A stretch of DNA of 44,447 nt from Glo-17 sp964549735 (GTDB lineage: Bacteria; Krumholzibacteriota; Krumholzibacteriia; LZORAL124-64-63). The notes below the pieces were generated by a model. That model was not told the DNA's origin. It saw only the letters and a list, made by a program, of their open reading frames with translations, and ran no database searches. Positions within the stretch are counted from its first letter, which is position 1; each line of letters opens with the position of its first letter. Shown here in pieces: positions 8,470 to 16,555 of this stretch. The stretch is taken from the NCBI GenBank assembly GCA_964549735.1, contig CAZJWO010000013.1, positions 1 to 44,447 of the forward strand, given 5' to 3'. Both the position numbers and the translations under genes were made by a program.

Positions 8470-10410
8470 TCACAGCTCCAGTCCCAGCAGCGCCGCCAGC
8501 TCCGTGACACCGGCGTCGAAGCGCCGCAGCGCGGCCGCGATGGGCTCGGGTCGGGTCAGATCGACGCCGGCCGCTTCTAGCAACGCGAGCGGCGACTCGC
8601 GGCAACCGCCGCGCAGCATCGCCATGTAGCCGTCCACCGCCGGTCGGCCTTCGGCCCTGATCTTCTCGGCGATGGCGATGCCGCAGCTCAGTCCGGTCGC
8701 GTAGCTGTAGACGTAGTACTTGTAATAGAAGTGGGGGATGTAGGCCCACTCGAGGCCGTCGTCGTCCCCGAGCGTGTAGCCGGGTCCGTAATAGCGCTGC
8801 ACCAGCTCGCGGTAGGTCGCCTCCAGCAGCGAGGCGGTGATCGGCGTGCCCTCCTCGACGAATCCGTGCACGCTTCGTTCGAACTCGGAGAACTGGGTCT
8901 GCCGATAGATCGTCGTGCGCACGTTCTCGAGCTCCTCGACCAGCAGCGCGGCGCGCTCCTGCGGGCTGGTGACGCGCGCGGTCAGCCAGTCGGCCAGCAG
9001 CACCTCGTTGCAGGTCGAGGCGATCTCCGCCAGGAACGGCACGTAGCGCGACGTATGGTACGGCTGGTGCTCCATCGCGAGGTGGCTGTGCAGGGCGTGG
9101 CCGTATTCGTGAGCGAGCGTCGAGAGATCGTCCAGGCCGTCCTGGTAGTTCATCTTCACGTACGGGTGCCGGCCATAGACGCTCGCCGAGAACGCGCCGC
9201 TCGCCTTGCCGGCGCAAGGATAGAGATCGAGCCATCCGTTGCGCGGATCGAGCCCCACGCGAAGCATCGCGACGTACTCGGGTCCGAGCGGCGCCAGCGC
9301 CTCGGGCAGGATCTCCAGGGCGCGGGCGAACGGCACGTCCTGCTGCGCGGCGGCCACCAGGGGCACGTAGAGGTCGTACAGACGCAGGTCGTCCAGGCCG
9401 AGCGCCTTGCGGCGCAGCACCATGTAGCGGTGCAGCGGCGCCAGATGGTCGTTGACCGTCGCGATGAGGTTGTCGTGCACGGCGACCGGCAGGTCGTCCT
9501 TGTCCAGATACGCTTCGAGCGCCGTGTCGTAGCCGCGGGCGCGCGCATAGAGGACGTCCAGCTTGCATTGCCCGCCGAGCGTCGCGGCGAAGGTGTGCTG
9601 GAACTGCCGCAGCGTGGCGAGGAAGGCGCCCACGGCCTCGGCGCGCACGCGGCGATCCGGCGAGAGCCGGAAACGCGACAGGTTGGCCAGCGTGAGCTGG
9701 ACCAGGTTGCCGTCGGCGTCGCGCACCTGCGGCCAGGCGATGTTCGACAGCAACGCGCTGAAGGCGTCTTCCGAGCTGCTCGTGATCTCGTTGAGGTCGA
9801 TCTCGGCCCACAGGTTGTCGCCCGCCAGCTGCAGGATCCGCTCCGCCTCGGCGCCCAGCACGCGGTCGCGGCGCCGGCGCAGATTGTCCAGGTAGTCCCG
9901 GTAGGCGACGGGTCCGTCCTTGGCCGCGTAGGCCTTCTGCAAAGTCTTCTCGTCGAGGGCCAGGACCTCGGCGCGGATGAAGCCGGCCGCCGCGGTCAAC
10001 TCGTCGAGCAGCGCGAGCCCGAGCTGCGCGCGCGCCTGCGCGGCCTCGTCGGTCTGCGCGACGGCGAGCGCGAGGTTGGCGTATTGCTGGACATGGCTCG
10101 TGCGATCGTGCAGCGAGAAGTACAGCGCCAGGCAATCGCGCAAGGCTCGCGGCTTGGCGAGCTGGCCGCGCCAGGCGGCAAGACCGGGTAGCTCCTGCTG
10201 CAGCGACGCACGGGCCGCTTCCCAGGCTGCGACCGACGGGAAGAGCGGCGAGAGGTCCCACTTGTAGACCGCGGGGATCTCCTCGCAGGTCGCGGTGTGT
10301 CCGGGCGTGTAGATCGGCAGATCAGCGGCGCTGACCGCCGGCGTCGCCAGGAACGCGGCGCCATGAGCCAGCAGGGCAGCGGCGAAGAGGATCCAGAGCT
10401 TGGCGTACAT
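8470..10410 (-). CDS. Oligoendopeptidase F-type M3 metallopeptidase with signal peptide
   Basis: 646 residues. Zinc endopeptidase that degrades oligopeptides. The HEYGH zinc site (HExxH) is at residues 434-438, followed about 25 residues later by FLAEIAST, which supplies the third zinc ligand Glu, as in M3B/PepF enzymes. The C-terminal YIPHFYYKYYVYSYATG segment is also typical of the family. The start at 10410 has AGGAG 6 nt upstream and begins a Sec signal (MYAKLWILFAAALLAHGAAF), so the enzyme is probably exported, unlike the cytosolic PepF of lactic acid bacteria. It therefore probably hydrolyses peptides in the periplasm. It is likely a single-gene unit; the GYD gene upstream is on the same strand but 188 bp away. 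Confidence 0.92.
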   Translation of the reverse strand: MYAKLWILFAAALLAHGAAFLATPAVSAADLPIYTPGHTATCEEIPAVYKWDLSPLFPSVAAWEAARASLQQELPGLAAWRGQLAKPRALRDCLALYFSLHDRTSHVQQYANLALAVAQTDEAAQARAQLGLALLDELTAAAGFIRAEVLALDEKTLQKAYAAKDGPVAYRDYLDNLRRRRDRVLGAEAERILQLAGDNLWAEIDLNEITSSSEDAFSALLSNIAWPQVRDADGNLVQLTLANLSRFRLSPDRRVRAEAVGAFLATLRQFQHTFAATLGGQCKLDVLYARARGYDTALEAYLDKDDLPVAVHDNLIATVNDHLAPLHRYMVLRRKALGLDDLRLYDLYVPLVAAAQQDVPFARALEILPEALAPLGPEYVAMLRVGLDPRNGWLDLYPCAGKASGAFSASVYGRHPYVKMNYQDGLDDLSTLAHEYGHALHSHLAMEHQPYHTSRYVPFLAEIASTCNEVLLADWLTARVTSPQERAALLVEELENVRTTIYRQTQFSEFERSVHGFVEEGTPITASLLEATYRELVQRYYGPGYTLGDDDGLEWAYIPHFYYKYYVYSYATGLSCGIAIAEKIRAEGRPAVDGYMAMLRGGCRESPLALLEAAGVDLTRPEPIAAALRRFDAGVTELAALLGLEL

Positions 10411-10479
10411 GAGCGACTCCTGAGCAGGAGACAGAACGTGTGCCGCCCGCGGCGGAGCGGACGGAACCATGCTGCCGGC

Positions 10480-10501
10480 ATTATGGACCGAACGCGAGTT
10501 C
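10480..10501 (-). promoter_or_regulatory. Possible -10 element with overlapping GAAC/GTTC palindromes upstream of the peptidase gene
   Basis: On the minus strand CATAAT (10485-10480) resembles a -10 box, with no good -35 at 17 bp. Immediately upstream, GAAC-N4-GTTC (10490-10501) overlaps GTTC-TT-GAAC, two interlocked inverted repeats in promoter position. The leader to the ATG at 10410 would be about 65 nt. The site could be an operator; nothing in the window identifies the regulator. Confidence 0.3.
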
Positions 10502-10598
10502 TTGAACACAGGTAATGCCGCGCGACGGACGTCGTCCGCTGCGGATGCGATGAACGTCCGCGGCGCTCCGGCGGCGTCGCCTCGCTTGCGGCGTGCGT

Positions 10599-10901
10599 TC
10601 AACCCTCGATCGCATCGAGGAGCTTCAGATGCTCTTCGTACGGCATCGCCTGCCAGCTCTCCGCGCTGAGCGCGCCCTCGGTCCGCGAGATCAGGGACAC
10701 GCGGTGGGCGGCCAACACGTCGGGCGCCTCGTAGATGTCCATGAAATCGTAGGGTCCGAGCAACGCGTAGTGCGCGAGGAACGTCACGTCGGGACATAGC
10801 TTGCGGACCTTGTGCAGCCACTCCTTGCCGAGGGCGCGGCGCGCGGTGGCGTCGTGCAGGTTCTCGGCGGCGAGCTTGGTCATGAGGACGAACGTGGGCA
10901 T
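10599..10901 (-). CDS. GYD-domain protein
   Basis: 100 residues, the normal length for this small dimeric ferredoxin-like alpha/beta family. The diagnostic stretch is LLGPYDFMDIYEAPD (about 47-61), matching the G-x-Y-D core that names the family. AGGAGG lies 7 nt before the ATG. Function in the family is undefined; members are often compared with dimeric alpha-beta barrel proteins. It lies upstream of the peptidase gene on the same strand, 188 bp apart, with no obvious functional link. Confidence 0.85.
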   Translation of the reverse strand: MPTFVLMTKLAAENLHDATARRALGKEWLHKVRKLCPDVTFLAHYALLGPYDFMDIYEAPDVLAAHRVSLISRTEGALSAESWQAMPYEEHLKLLDAIEG

Positions 10902-11158
10902 GGGGCGACCTCCTGCCGGGGTTGGAGGCGACCGCGCCGGCCGTGCGGACCGGCTAGCGGCGCCGGGTCCGCGATGACGTTACCAGAAAGTCGGGTGATC
11001 TGGCCAGGATCCTCGCCAGGTGTCCGCATCGTTCGCTGCCCCTGGCTGCGGACAGTCGACCGGACAGCTGTTATGCGCCCAACAATCACGCCTAATAGAT
11101 TTCCTGGCAATGAGTTGAGACAGGTGTCGGGCATATCGATAACGATTCGCTCTCTCAT

Positions 11159-11195
11159 GTGTCCGGTGCGGCGTCGCGATGGCCGAACCGGACAC
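11159..11195. repeat. 9-bp perfect inverted repeat with 19-bp spacer
   Basis: GTGTCCGGT (11159-11167) and ACCGGACAC (11187-11195) are exact reverse complements. They may be a protein-binding site or the ends of a stem in a transcript. The surrounding sequence is AT-richer than average. Confidence 0.6.
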
Positions 11196-11421
11196 TGGCC
11201 AACGCGGGTGTCTGATATTCAAGTCGCTTGCAATAGAATAGCTTACGGAATTCTCGCGAGCTGCGGGGGCATTGTCACGAGCCTTGCAGAGTAACCAGCG
11301 TCGCGTGGGGGTAGCGGAGGATGTTCGTGGGGACGGGTCGAGTGAAGGACGAAGGTCGAGTGCAGGGCGACAACCGCTGGTAACGCGCGATCGTAGCCGG
11401 ATCGGCGCTTCCAGTCCCGAG

Positions 11422-11457
11422 GGCAGCCACCGCCACCCCCCATCGGCGGTGGCTGCC
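11422..11457. other. Perfect 13-bp stem hairpin in the leader region of the possible lipoprotein gene
   Basis: GGCAGCCACCGCC (11422-11434) and GGCGGTGGCTGCC (11445-11457) pair without mismatch around a 10-nt C-rich loop. No T-run follows on either strand, so a simple intrinsic terminator is unlikely. It lies about 130 bp upstream of the ATG at 11587. Confidence 0.6.
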
Positions 11458-11586
11458 GGCGTTCACGGGTCGAAATCGCGGGCACGGCGCGGCTCAATCT
11501 CGTCGGCGCAGGGCCGAGGATTCCTGACCGCAGTTCCGGAATCGCGACGCCGGCCGTCCACCAGGGCGTATTCCAGGAGGTCGGTC

Positions 11587-12432
11587 ATGCGGGCGCATTT
11601 CTTGATCCCGGCGGGGCTGGTCGTTTGCGCGCTGTGCGGGACGGCTTGCGATGTCCAGCCCGAGATGCCGCTCTCGCCTTGCGCGAACCTCGTCGCTGTC
11701 GGCTGCAGCCTTCCTGTTGCCGACAAGGAGGGCACGCCGTCGCTGGGCGCGTTGCACAACATCGCTCTCGACGTGCTGGCGACTACGAAAGCGAAGGGTA
11801 CGTTCCGTACGCCGCAGGAGTTCCTGGCGCATGCGAGCGAGGACCTCGCGCGCGTCCTGGCGGTCGACGTCGATTTCTGGGATGTCGCGCAGGTCGAGCG
11901 GATGCTCGCCGTCCTGCGAGAGAACAGGCTGTCGTCGCCGTTCGGTCCGTTCGATGCCTTCGATCCGTGGCGGGTCGCCGAGTTCCTGTCCGTGTGGTCT
12001 GCATTGTCCGCCGGGGAGACGCAGGGGCTGAATCGATTCCTGGACCTGGCCGTCCGGCTGGACCACCGGCGGCCTGCCGCGGTGCTGCGGACCGTCGAAG
12101 AATTCGCGCGGGAATGCGACGTGGCGGCCGGCGACGGATCCCTGCTGGCGGACGTGATCGACATCTATGTCCATTCGTACCGCTACTGGTACGCCGCCGC
12201 GGCGGCTCCGGGTAAGGACGCCGACATATCTCCGCTGCTGGACGATCCGATGGTGCCTCTGGTGGACGTCCTGTTCACGATCCTCGGCTCGAAGTTGACG
12301 ACCCCGATCGGCGGCGCGCTCATCGGAGCCCTGGCGTCCGCGATGTACATCGAGATCCAGACCTGGGAGCCCACGGGCGATCCGGGAGGCAGCGGCTACG
12401 GTTGGGAGGGTGGCGCGTCGTGGAATTGGTGA
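11587..12432 (+). CDS. Hypothetical exported protein, possible lipoprotein
   Basis: 281 residues. The ATG at 11587 has AGGAGG (11575-11580) 6 nt upstream. The N-terminus MRAHFLIPAGLVVCALCGTAC is an export signal. The C at position 21 could be lipidated, but the lipobox (GTAC) is imperfect, so a cleaved signal peptidase I product is the alternative. The mature region is mostly helical by composition (HNIALDVLATTKAKG, SEDLARVLAVDVDFWDVAQVERMLAVL). It contains a possible hydrophobic segment near the end (TTPIGGALIGALASAMYI) and finishes in a Gly/Trp-rich tail (GGSGYGWEGGASWNW). I do not recognise a family. The gene appears to be monocistronic. Confidence 0.75.
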   Translation: MRAHFLIPAGLVVCALCGTACDVQPEMPLSPCANLVAVGCSLPVADKEGTPSLGALHNIALDVLATTKAKGTFRTPQEFLAHASEDLARVLAVDVDFWDVAQVERMLAVLRENRLSSPFGPFDAFDPWRVAEFLSVWSALSAGETQGLNRFLDLAVRLDHRRPAAVLRTVEEFARECDVAAGDGSLLADVIDIYVHSYRYWYAAAAAPGKDADISPLLDDPMVPLVDVLFTILGSKLTTPIGGALIGALASAMYIEIQTWEPTGDPGGSGYGWEGGASWNW

Positions 12433-12483
12433 CGGCGTGCGCTGCCAGCGCCCGCGGCGGTGCAGCGCGCGCAACGACCGCTC

Positions 12484-12512
12484 TTGACGGAACGAAACAC
12501 GAGTGGAATAAT
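12484..12512 (+). promoter_or_regulatory. Sigma70-type promoter of the small membrane protein gene
   Basis: TTGACG (12484-12489), a 17-bp spacer, then AATAAT (12507-12512): 5/6 matches in both boxes. The start would be near 12519, about 55 nt before the GTG start codon at 12574. Confidence 0.65.
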
Positions 12513-12573
12513 CGCCCGCGCGCCTCGCTGCAGGCTTGCAGAGTCTCTTGCGCGCGGTTCAAGGAGGTCTGAC

Positions 12574-12843
12574 GTGTTGATCGCGAACATCCTCGTCGTG
12601 CACGCCGTGTTCATCGCGCTGGCGATGTTGGTCAGGCGGTACCTCCTGCGCCTGGACAAGGGGCTCGTCGGTCTCTACATGGTGTTCGTTCCGACGGGCA
12701 TGGCGACGTTCCTGAGTCTGTCTCCCTGGCTGATCCTGTTCCTGATGACGATCGGGCTCGGCGCCCTGCTCTACGACTGCAAGACGCTCGCCGCCAGCGC
12801 GGATGAGCGGACGGGAAGCCGGAGCATCGGCCGCTCGATGTAG
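12574..12843 (+). CDS. Small integral membrane protein of unknown function
   Basis: 89 residues from the GTG at 12574, which follows AAGGAGG (12561-12567). Three hydrophobic segments are visible: LIANILVVHAVFIALAMLV, a middle LVGLYMVFVPTGMATFLSL, and WLILFLMTIGLGALLY. A short charged tail (ADERTGSRSIG) ends the protein. The frame extends upstream to 12460, but the extra 38 residues are basic and precede the ribosome site, so they are unlikely to be translated. It has its own strong promoter and converges with the sigma54 activator gene (24-bp gap). No family is recognised. Confidence 0.75.
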   Translation: MLIANILVVHAVFIALAMLVRRYLLRLDKGLVGLYMVFVPTGMATFLSLSPWLILFLMTIGLGALLYDCKTLAASADERTGSRSIGRSM

Positions 12844-12867
12844 CGCCGCGCGGGACTGGCGGCGCGC

Positions 12868-15357
12868 TCAGTTCGACTCCGCGGGCAGTCCGTGCGCTTC
12901 GATGCCGAACTTCTCCAGCCTCCGGTAGAGCGCGCCCCGCGAGATCCCCAGCCTGCGGGCAGCCTCCGCACGGTTGCCGCCGCTCTCATCGAGCGCCAGC
13001 AGCACGTGCGCGCGGCTGAGGGGCCTGCTGGCCCCCGCGGCGATGCTCGGGGCGGCCTGCGCGCCGGGACCGCTCAACCGGAGCGAACCACGGCCTTCGC
13101 CGAGCATCATGTCGACGCGCCCCTGGCGCTGCAGGCCGTCGTGCGCGCGATGCGCGATCTGCATGACCTCGCGCACGTTCCCGGGCCAATCGTAGCGCTC
13201 GAGCACCCTTCGGCTCGGCGCGTTGAAGTAGCCGTCGACGGCGACTTCGCGACCGGCGACGACACCGAGAAAGTGCCGCAGCAACGGCAGGATGTCCTGC
13301 GGCCTCTCGCGCAGCGGCGGGATGTGGATCGTGAGTTCGCAGAGCCGGTAGTAGAGGTCCTTGCGGAAGCGGCCTTCCTGCATGGCGCGGTAGAGATCGC
13401 GGTTCGTCACCGCGATGATGCGCAGGTCGGCGTACCGTTGCGTCGGGTCGCCCAGCTGCAGGTAGGACCCGTCCTGCAGCAGGCGCAGGAGCTTGACCTG
13501 GGAGGCGCGCGACAGCTCGCCGATCTCGTCGAGCAGCAGCGTGCCGCCGTCGGCGGCCGCCGCCAGGCCGCGGCCGTCGCGGTCCGCGCCGCTGAAGGCG
13601 CCGCGGACATGCCCGAACAGCTCGCGGTCGAACATGGTCTGCGGGATCGCCGCGATGTTGACCGTCACCAGCTTCCGTTCCGCCCGGTCGCTCTGCAGGT
13701 GCAACAGGCGGGCGATCAACTCCTTGCCGGTGCCGGTCTCGCCGGTCACCAGGACGGCCTTCGCGTACGCGGCATAGGCGGCGGCGGTCTGCAGGACGTC
13801 CCGCATCGCGTTCGATGCAGCGATGATCACCTGCGTCCGCGGCGTCGCGCCGCCGTCCGACTCGCCGCTCCGCGACGGTGTCGGCGGCGCCGCGAGGCAC
13901 CGCAGGCGGAGATCTTCCTGGCGGCGTCGGGCGATCCGCCGCTGCAGGTCGCCGACGGCGTCGGCCCAGTACGCGACGCCCAGCTTGAGCACGATTTCCT
14001 GCGCGATGACTGTCTGATTCCAGGCGCGGTCCAGCGACTCCCGCGGCGAGCCCGCGGCGTCGTCGTGGCTCCGCTGCCAGAGGATCTCGGCCGCGACCAG
14101 ACGGGCGATGGCGTGCTCGTGGCGCATTTCGAGCTCTGCGAGCAGAGCGCAGGCCTGCTCGGCATAGGTCAGCGCCGTGGCGAGGTCGCCGGACCGCAAG
14201 AATCCCTCCGCCAGGCAGCGTTGGACGACCCCTTCTTCGGGGCGGTCGCCGAGCTTGCGGGCGCGCGACAAGGCGCGCGCCAGCGTCTCCAGGCCGCGGT
14301 CCGTGCGGCCCTCGCGAACGAAGCACTCGCCTTCGCGCCGCAGCAGTTCGAGGACGAGATCGCCATCGGGCGCGATCGTTGCGGCGATCGCCGCACCGCG
14401 CCGGTAGTAGCGGCGCGCCTCGGCAGGCTTCCCCTCGTCGCGCAGCACGTCGCCGAGGAACTCCAAGGCGAGACACTCCTCACGGGCCGCGCCCAGATCT
14501 CCCGCCATGGCGTAGGCCGAGGTCAGATGGCCGCGCGCCGTCGCGAAATCGCGCAACCAGCGGTGGACGTTCGCCAGGGCGATATGGGTGCGGCAGAGAT
14601 TGAGACTGGCGTTCGGCGTCTCGAGATGGGCGAGCGCGGTGCGCAGGTGGTCGAGCGCCGCGTCGTAGTCGCCGAGCCGGTAGGAGCAGATACCCAGATT
14701 GAGCGCCGCGATGCCGATCTGGAGGTCCTGCTCCGTCGCCAGGCCGATGGCCCGCGCGCGCTCGTACCAGTGGATCGCCGCGCGGTAGCGGCCGGTGGCG
14801 AGATGGACGAAGCCGAGGAAGTTCGCGTGGCCGGCCTGCAGGCGCAGGGACCGCTGCAGGTCGGCGAGCGCATGGCCGTTCTCGAAATCCGCTTCGGCCT
14901 CCGCGAGATCGCCGAGGCGCAGTGAAAACGACCCGCGGTACAGCAGCGGCTCGCAGAGGTCGAAGTCCCGCACCGCCAGGCGGTCGCGGATCACGGCGTC
15001 GACACGATCGCGGCCTTCGCGGTACCGGCCCTCGGCCAACGCGAGGATGGACTCCACGAGCCACCCGCACGATAGCTCGTCCCGTTGCCGGACGGAATCG
15101 TCGAGCGCGGAGGCGGTCTCCTTCGCGAGGGAGAGTTCGCCGTTCCACAGGTGGCACTGGGCCAGCAGCAGCTGGCACGTGGACGCGGGTACGCTCTGGT
15201 CCGCGGCGGCCAGCGCGGTGGCTTCCCGGGTGGCGCGGCGCAGCAGTTCGATCGCGCGGTCGATCCGCAATCCGTCGAAGTGCAGCAGCGCTTCGCTGTA
15301 GATCGCGAACGGGACGCGCCGGTGCAGTCGCGACTGGTCGAGTTGCGGTCTGCTCAT
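12868..15357 (-). CDS. Sigma54-dependent transcriptional activator with N-terminal TPR sensor region and GAFSGA loop
   Basis: 829 residues. Residues 1 to about 480 are alpha-helical repeats of TPR type (for example YRLGDYDAALDHLRTALAHLE and LEFLGDVLRDEGKPAEARRYYRRG), standing in for a classical receiver or GAF sensor. The AAA+ domain follows, with Walker A GETGTGKE at 539-546. The sigma54-contacting loop is GAFSGA at 586-591, where the consensus is GAFTGA. Next come Walker B LLLDEIGELS and the arginine-finger region RFRKDLYYRL. The C-terminus is a Fis-type HTH (NRAEAARRLGISRGALYRRLEKF). The ATG at 15357 overlaps the stop of the upstream secreted-protein gene (ATGA), implying co-translation. 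The signal may be a protein partner bound by the TPRs; targets are unknown. Confidence 0.92.
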   Translation of the reverse strand: MSRPQLDQSRLHRRVPFAIYSEALLHFDGLRIDRAIELLRRATREATALAAADQSVPASTCQLLLAQCHLWNGELSLAKETASALDDSVRQRDELSCGWLVESILALAEGRYREGRDRVDAVIRDRLAVRDFDLCEPLLYRGSFSLRLGDLAEAEADFENGHALADLQRSLRLQAGHANFLGFVHLATGRYRAAIHWYERARAIGLATEQDLQIGIAALNLGICSYRLGDYDAALDHLRTALAHLETPNASLNLCRTHIALANVHRWLRDFATARGHLTSAYAMAGDLGAAREECLALEFLGDVLRDEGKPAEARRYYRRGAAIAATIAPDGDLVLELLRREGECFVREGRTDRGLETLARALSRARKLGDRPEEGVVQRCLAEGFLRSGDLATALTYAEQACALLAELEMRHEHAIARLVAAEILWQRSHDDAAGSPRESLDRAWNQTVIAQEIVLKLGVAYWADAVGDLQRRIARRRQEDLRLRCLAAPPTPSRSGESDGGATPRTQVIIAASNAMRDVLQTAAAYAAYAKAVLVTGETGTGKELIARLLHLQSDRAERKLVTVNIAAIPQTMFDRELFGHVRGAFSGADRDGRGLAAAADGGTLLLDEIGELSRASQVKLLRLLQDGSYLQLGDPTQRYADLRIIAVTNRDLYRAMQEGRFRKDLYYRLCELTIHIPPLRERPQDILPLLRHFLGVVAGREVAVDGYFNAPSRRVLERYDWPGNVREVMQIAHRAHDGLQRQGRVDMMLGEGRGSLRLSGPGAQAAPSIAAGASRPLSRAHVLLALDESGGNRAEAARRLGISRGALYRRLEKFGIEAHGLPAESN

Positions 15358-15692
15358 TGTCGGCCGCCGCGCGGATCTCCCGCAGGTTTCGCCGCTGGCG
15401 CCGGTGGCAGAGCGACGCCGAAGACGCTGCGCCAGAAGAGACGCCCCAGTTCGTGAATCGTCAGGCTCGGCGTCCTGCCGCCCGAGTCCGGCGCTCCGCC
15501 GACGGGCGGCAGCGGATCGTGCGGAATCGTCGAACCGCCGCTGCTGGACGGGACCTGCCAGAAACCGCCGCCGGGATCGCCTTCGAAACCCGGATCGATG
15601 CGGATCGACGGCGCCTTCGCCACGGCGGTGACGGCCAGCCCGAGCGTCAGCGCGGCCACGGCGACCGTGCGCGCGAGCATTCGTTTCTTCAT
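15354..15692 (-). CDS. Small secreted Pro/Gly-rich protein co-expressed with the sigma54 activator
   Basis: 112 residues from the ATG at 15692, where the Sec signal MKKRMLARTVAVAALTLGLAVTAVAKA begins; an earlier in-frame ATG adds 28 residues before it. The mature part is short, about 85 residues, rich in Pro, Gly and Ser (FEGDPGGGFWQVPSSSGGST), with one more structured stretch SLTIHELGRLFWRSVFGVAL. No family is recognised. The stop codon overlaps the start of the TPR/sigma54 activator (ATGA), which suggests a functional pair, perhaps an exported signal or sensor component. That link is inference from gene order only. Confidence 0.7.
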   Translation of the reverse strand: MKKRMLARTVAVAALTLGLAVTAVAKAPSIRIDPGFEGDPGGGFWQVPSSSGGSTIPHDPLPPVGGAPDSGGRTPSLTIHELGRLFWRSVFGVALPPAPAAKPAGDPRGGRQ

Positions 15693-15876
15693 GTCTCGAC
15701 ATCCTGCTCTGGCGCGCCGGATCAAGAGCGCGCCGGACGTTCGAAGCCTGGCGCCGGAGGCTGTGGTGTCGTCCACGCCTTCATTCGCCGCGAAGTCCTG
15801 GTGCCGCTCCCCAGAAGCCCAATCCCGTTCCTGCGGTTACCTTATGGAACAGGTCCCGTCCCAGGCAAGGGGGGTA

Positions 15877-15892
15877 GCGCCGGTACCGGCGC
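15877..15892. repeat. 16-bp perfect palindrome in the divergent intergenic region
   Basis: GCGCCGGTACCGGCGC is its own reverse complement. It lies in the 248-bp divergent gap between the secreted-protein/sigma54-activator operon (minus) and the 165-residue protein gene (plus). It may be an operator serving either side. In GC-rich DNA short palindromes are common, but 16 bp without mismatch is less so. Confidence 0.5.
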
Positions 15893-15940
15893 CCGCGGGG
15901 ATGCGACCACAGCATCTGAATAGCGGGGGCGGCAGGGATC

Positions 15941-16438
15941 ATGAAGCACGACGATCGCGAACGTGAACGCGCAGAGGCCGAGCGCATCACGCAGGACATC
16001 CGGAGCCGACGCGGTTTCACCGTGGCCGGCGCCCTGGCCGGACGCGACGGCGGCGGTCATCTCGAGGGCGCTTCGCCGACGCCCTTGATCAGCCGCGCCA
16101 GGCTGAATCTCGCGCACTGGCTGCGCGCCAACCTCGACGACGGCGAGGGCGCGCTGCGCGACGTGATCCTGCGCGCGCTTGCGGGACGCTACGATCTCTT
16201 GGCGCGCCATGCCGACGAACCGGCCGCCGTGCTGTCGGCGTGGTTGCCCGGCGTGCTCGCCATGCCGGCGTTGCTGGCGGACCTCGTCCGCCAGGCCGAC
16301 ATGCAATGGGGCCGCGCCAACCAGGAACGTCCCTTCTTCGAGCGCGACGGCGAACCGCCGCATCCGGACGATCCGTACACCCATTCCGACGTCGAACGGC
16401 GGCTGCGCGAACTGCTGGCGCGGGCGGAGGCGCGATAG
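15941..16438 (+). CDS. Hypothetical cytosolic protein
   Basis: 165 residues, no signal peptide or membrane segment. The N-terminal 25 residues are highly charged (MKHDDRERERAEAERITQDI). A helical central part follows (RARLNLAHWLRANLDDGEGALRDVILRALAGRYDLLARH). The later DMQWGRANQERPFFERDGEPPHPDDPYTHSD stretch, shown here only as a landmark for about residues 119-149, is acidic and Pro-rich. A weak purine-rich site (CAGGGA) precedes the ATG. I do not recognise a family. It lies between the divergent sigma54-activator operon and the subtilase-like gene on its own strand, 117 bp away. Confidence 0.7.
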   Translation: MKHDDRERERAEAERITQDIRSRRGFTVAGALAGRDGGGHLEGASPTPLISRARLNLAHWLRANLDDGEGALRDVILRALAGRYDLLARHADEPAAVLSAWLPGVLAMPALLADLVRQADMQWGRANQERPFFERDGEPPHPDDPYTHSDVERRLRELLARAEAR

Positions 16439-16516
16439 AGTCGCCGCGAGGCTGGCGGGCCGCTGGACCGCTGCCCGGCGGGAGCCGATTTCCGAGCGCG
16501 CAGCGCGGCGTCCCTG

Positions 16517-16525
16517 TGCTAGAAT
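16517..16525 (+). promoter_or_regulatory. Extended -10 promoter of the subtilase-like gene
   Basis: TGC followed by TAGAAT (16520-16525) fits an extended -10 element (TGn plus a 5/6 -10 box). No convincing -35 is present, as expected for this class. The leader to the ATG at 16556 would be about 25 nt. A similar TGCTAG motif precedes addB. Confidence 0.45.
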
Positions 16526-16555
16526 GGAGCACGTCTCTACCGGGGGGTTGCCGCC

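Larger units (their letters stand above)
10902..11586. other. 685-bp gene-free stretch, lower in GC, with several inverted repeats
   Basis: No credible coding sequence is seen: open frames here lack family features or a ribosome site. The part from about 11070 to 11290 is visibly more AT-rich than the rest of the window. It holds a 9-bp inverted repeat (11159-11195), a 13-bp perfect hairpin (11422-11457), a short direct repeat GGTCGAGTG (11336-11344 and 11354-11362), and four scattered GTGTC motifs (near 11021, 11124, 11159 and 11209). It could hold promoters for the flanking genes, a non-coding RNA, or remnants of an inserted element. None of these is proven. Confidence 0.6.

Noticed and set aside
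10489..10501. CGAAC-N4-GTTC as a LexA/SOS box upstream of the peptidase gene
   Set aside because: It resembles the Gram-positive LexA box, but a peptidase is not a typical SOS target, the last G is T, and the short motif can arise by chance. Kept only as an uncharacterised palindrome.
15693..15940. A -24/-12 sigma54 promoter in front of the sigma54-activator operon
   Set aside because: I looked for TGGCAC-N5-TTGC-like sequence on both strands; the best candidate (near 15860-15885) has 13 rather than 10 bases between GG and GC.
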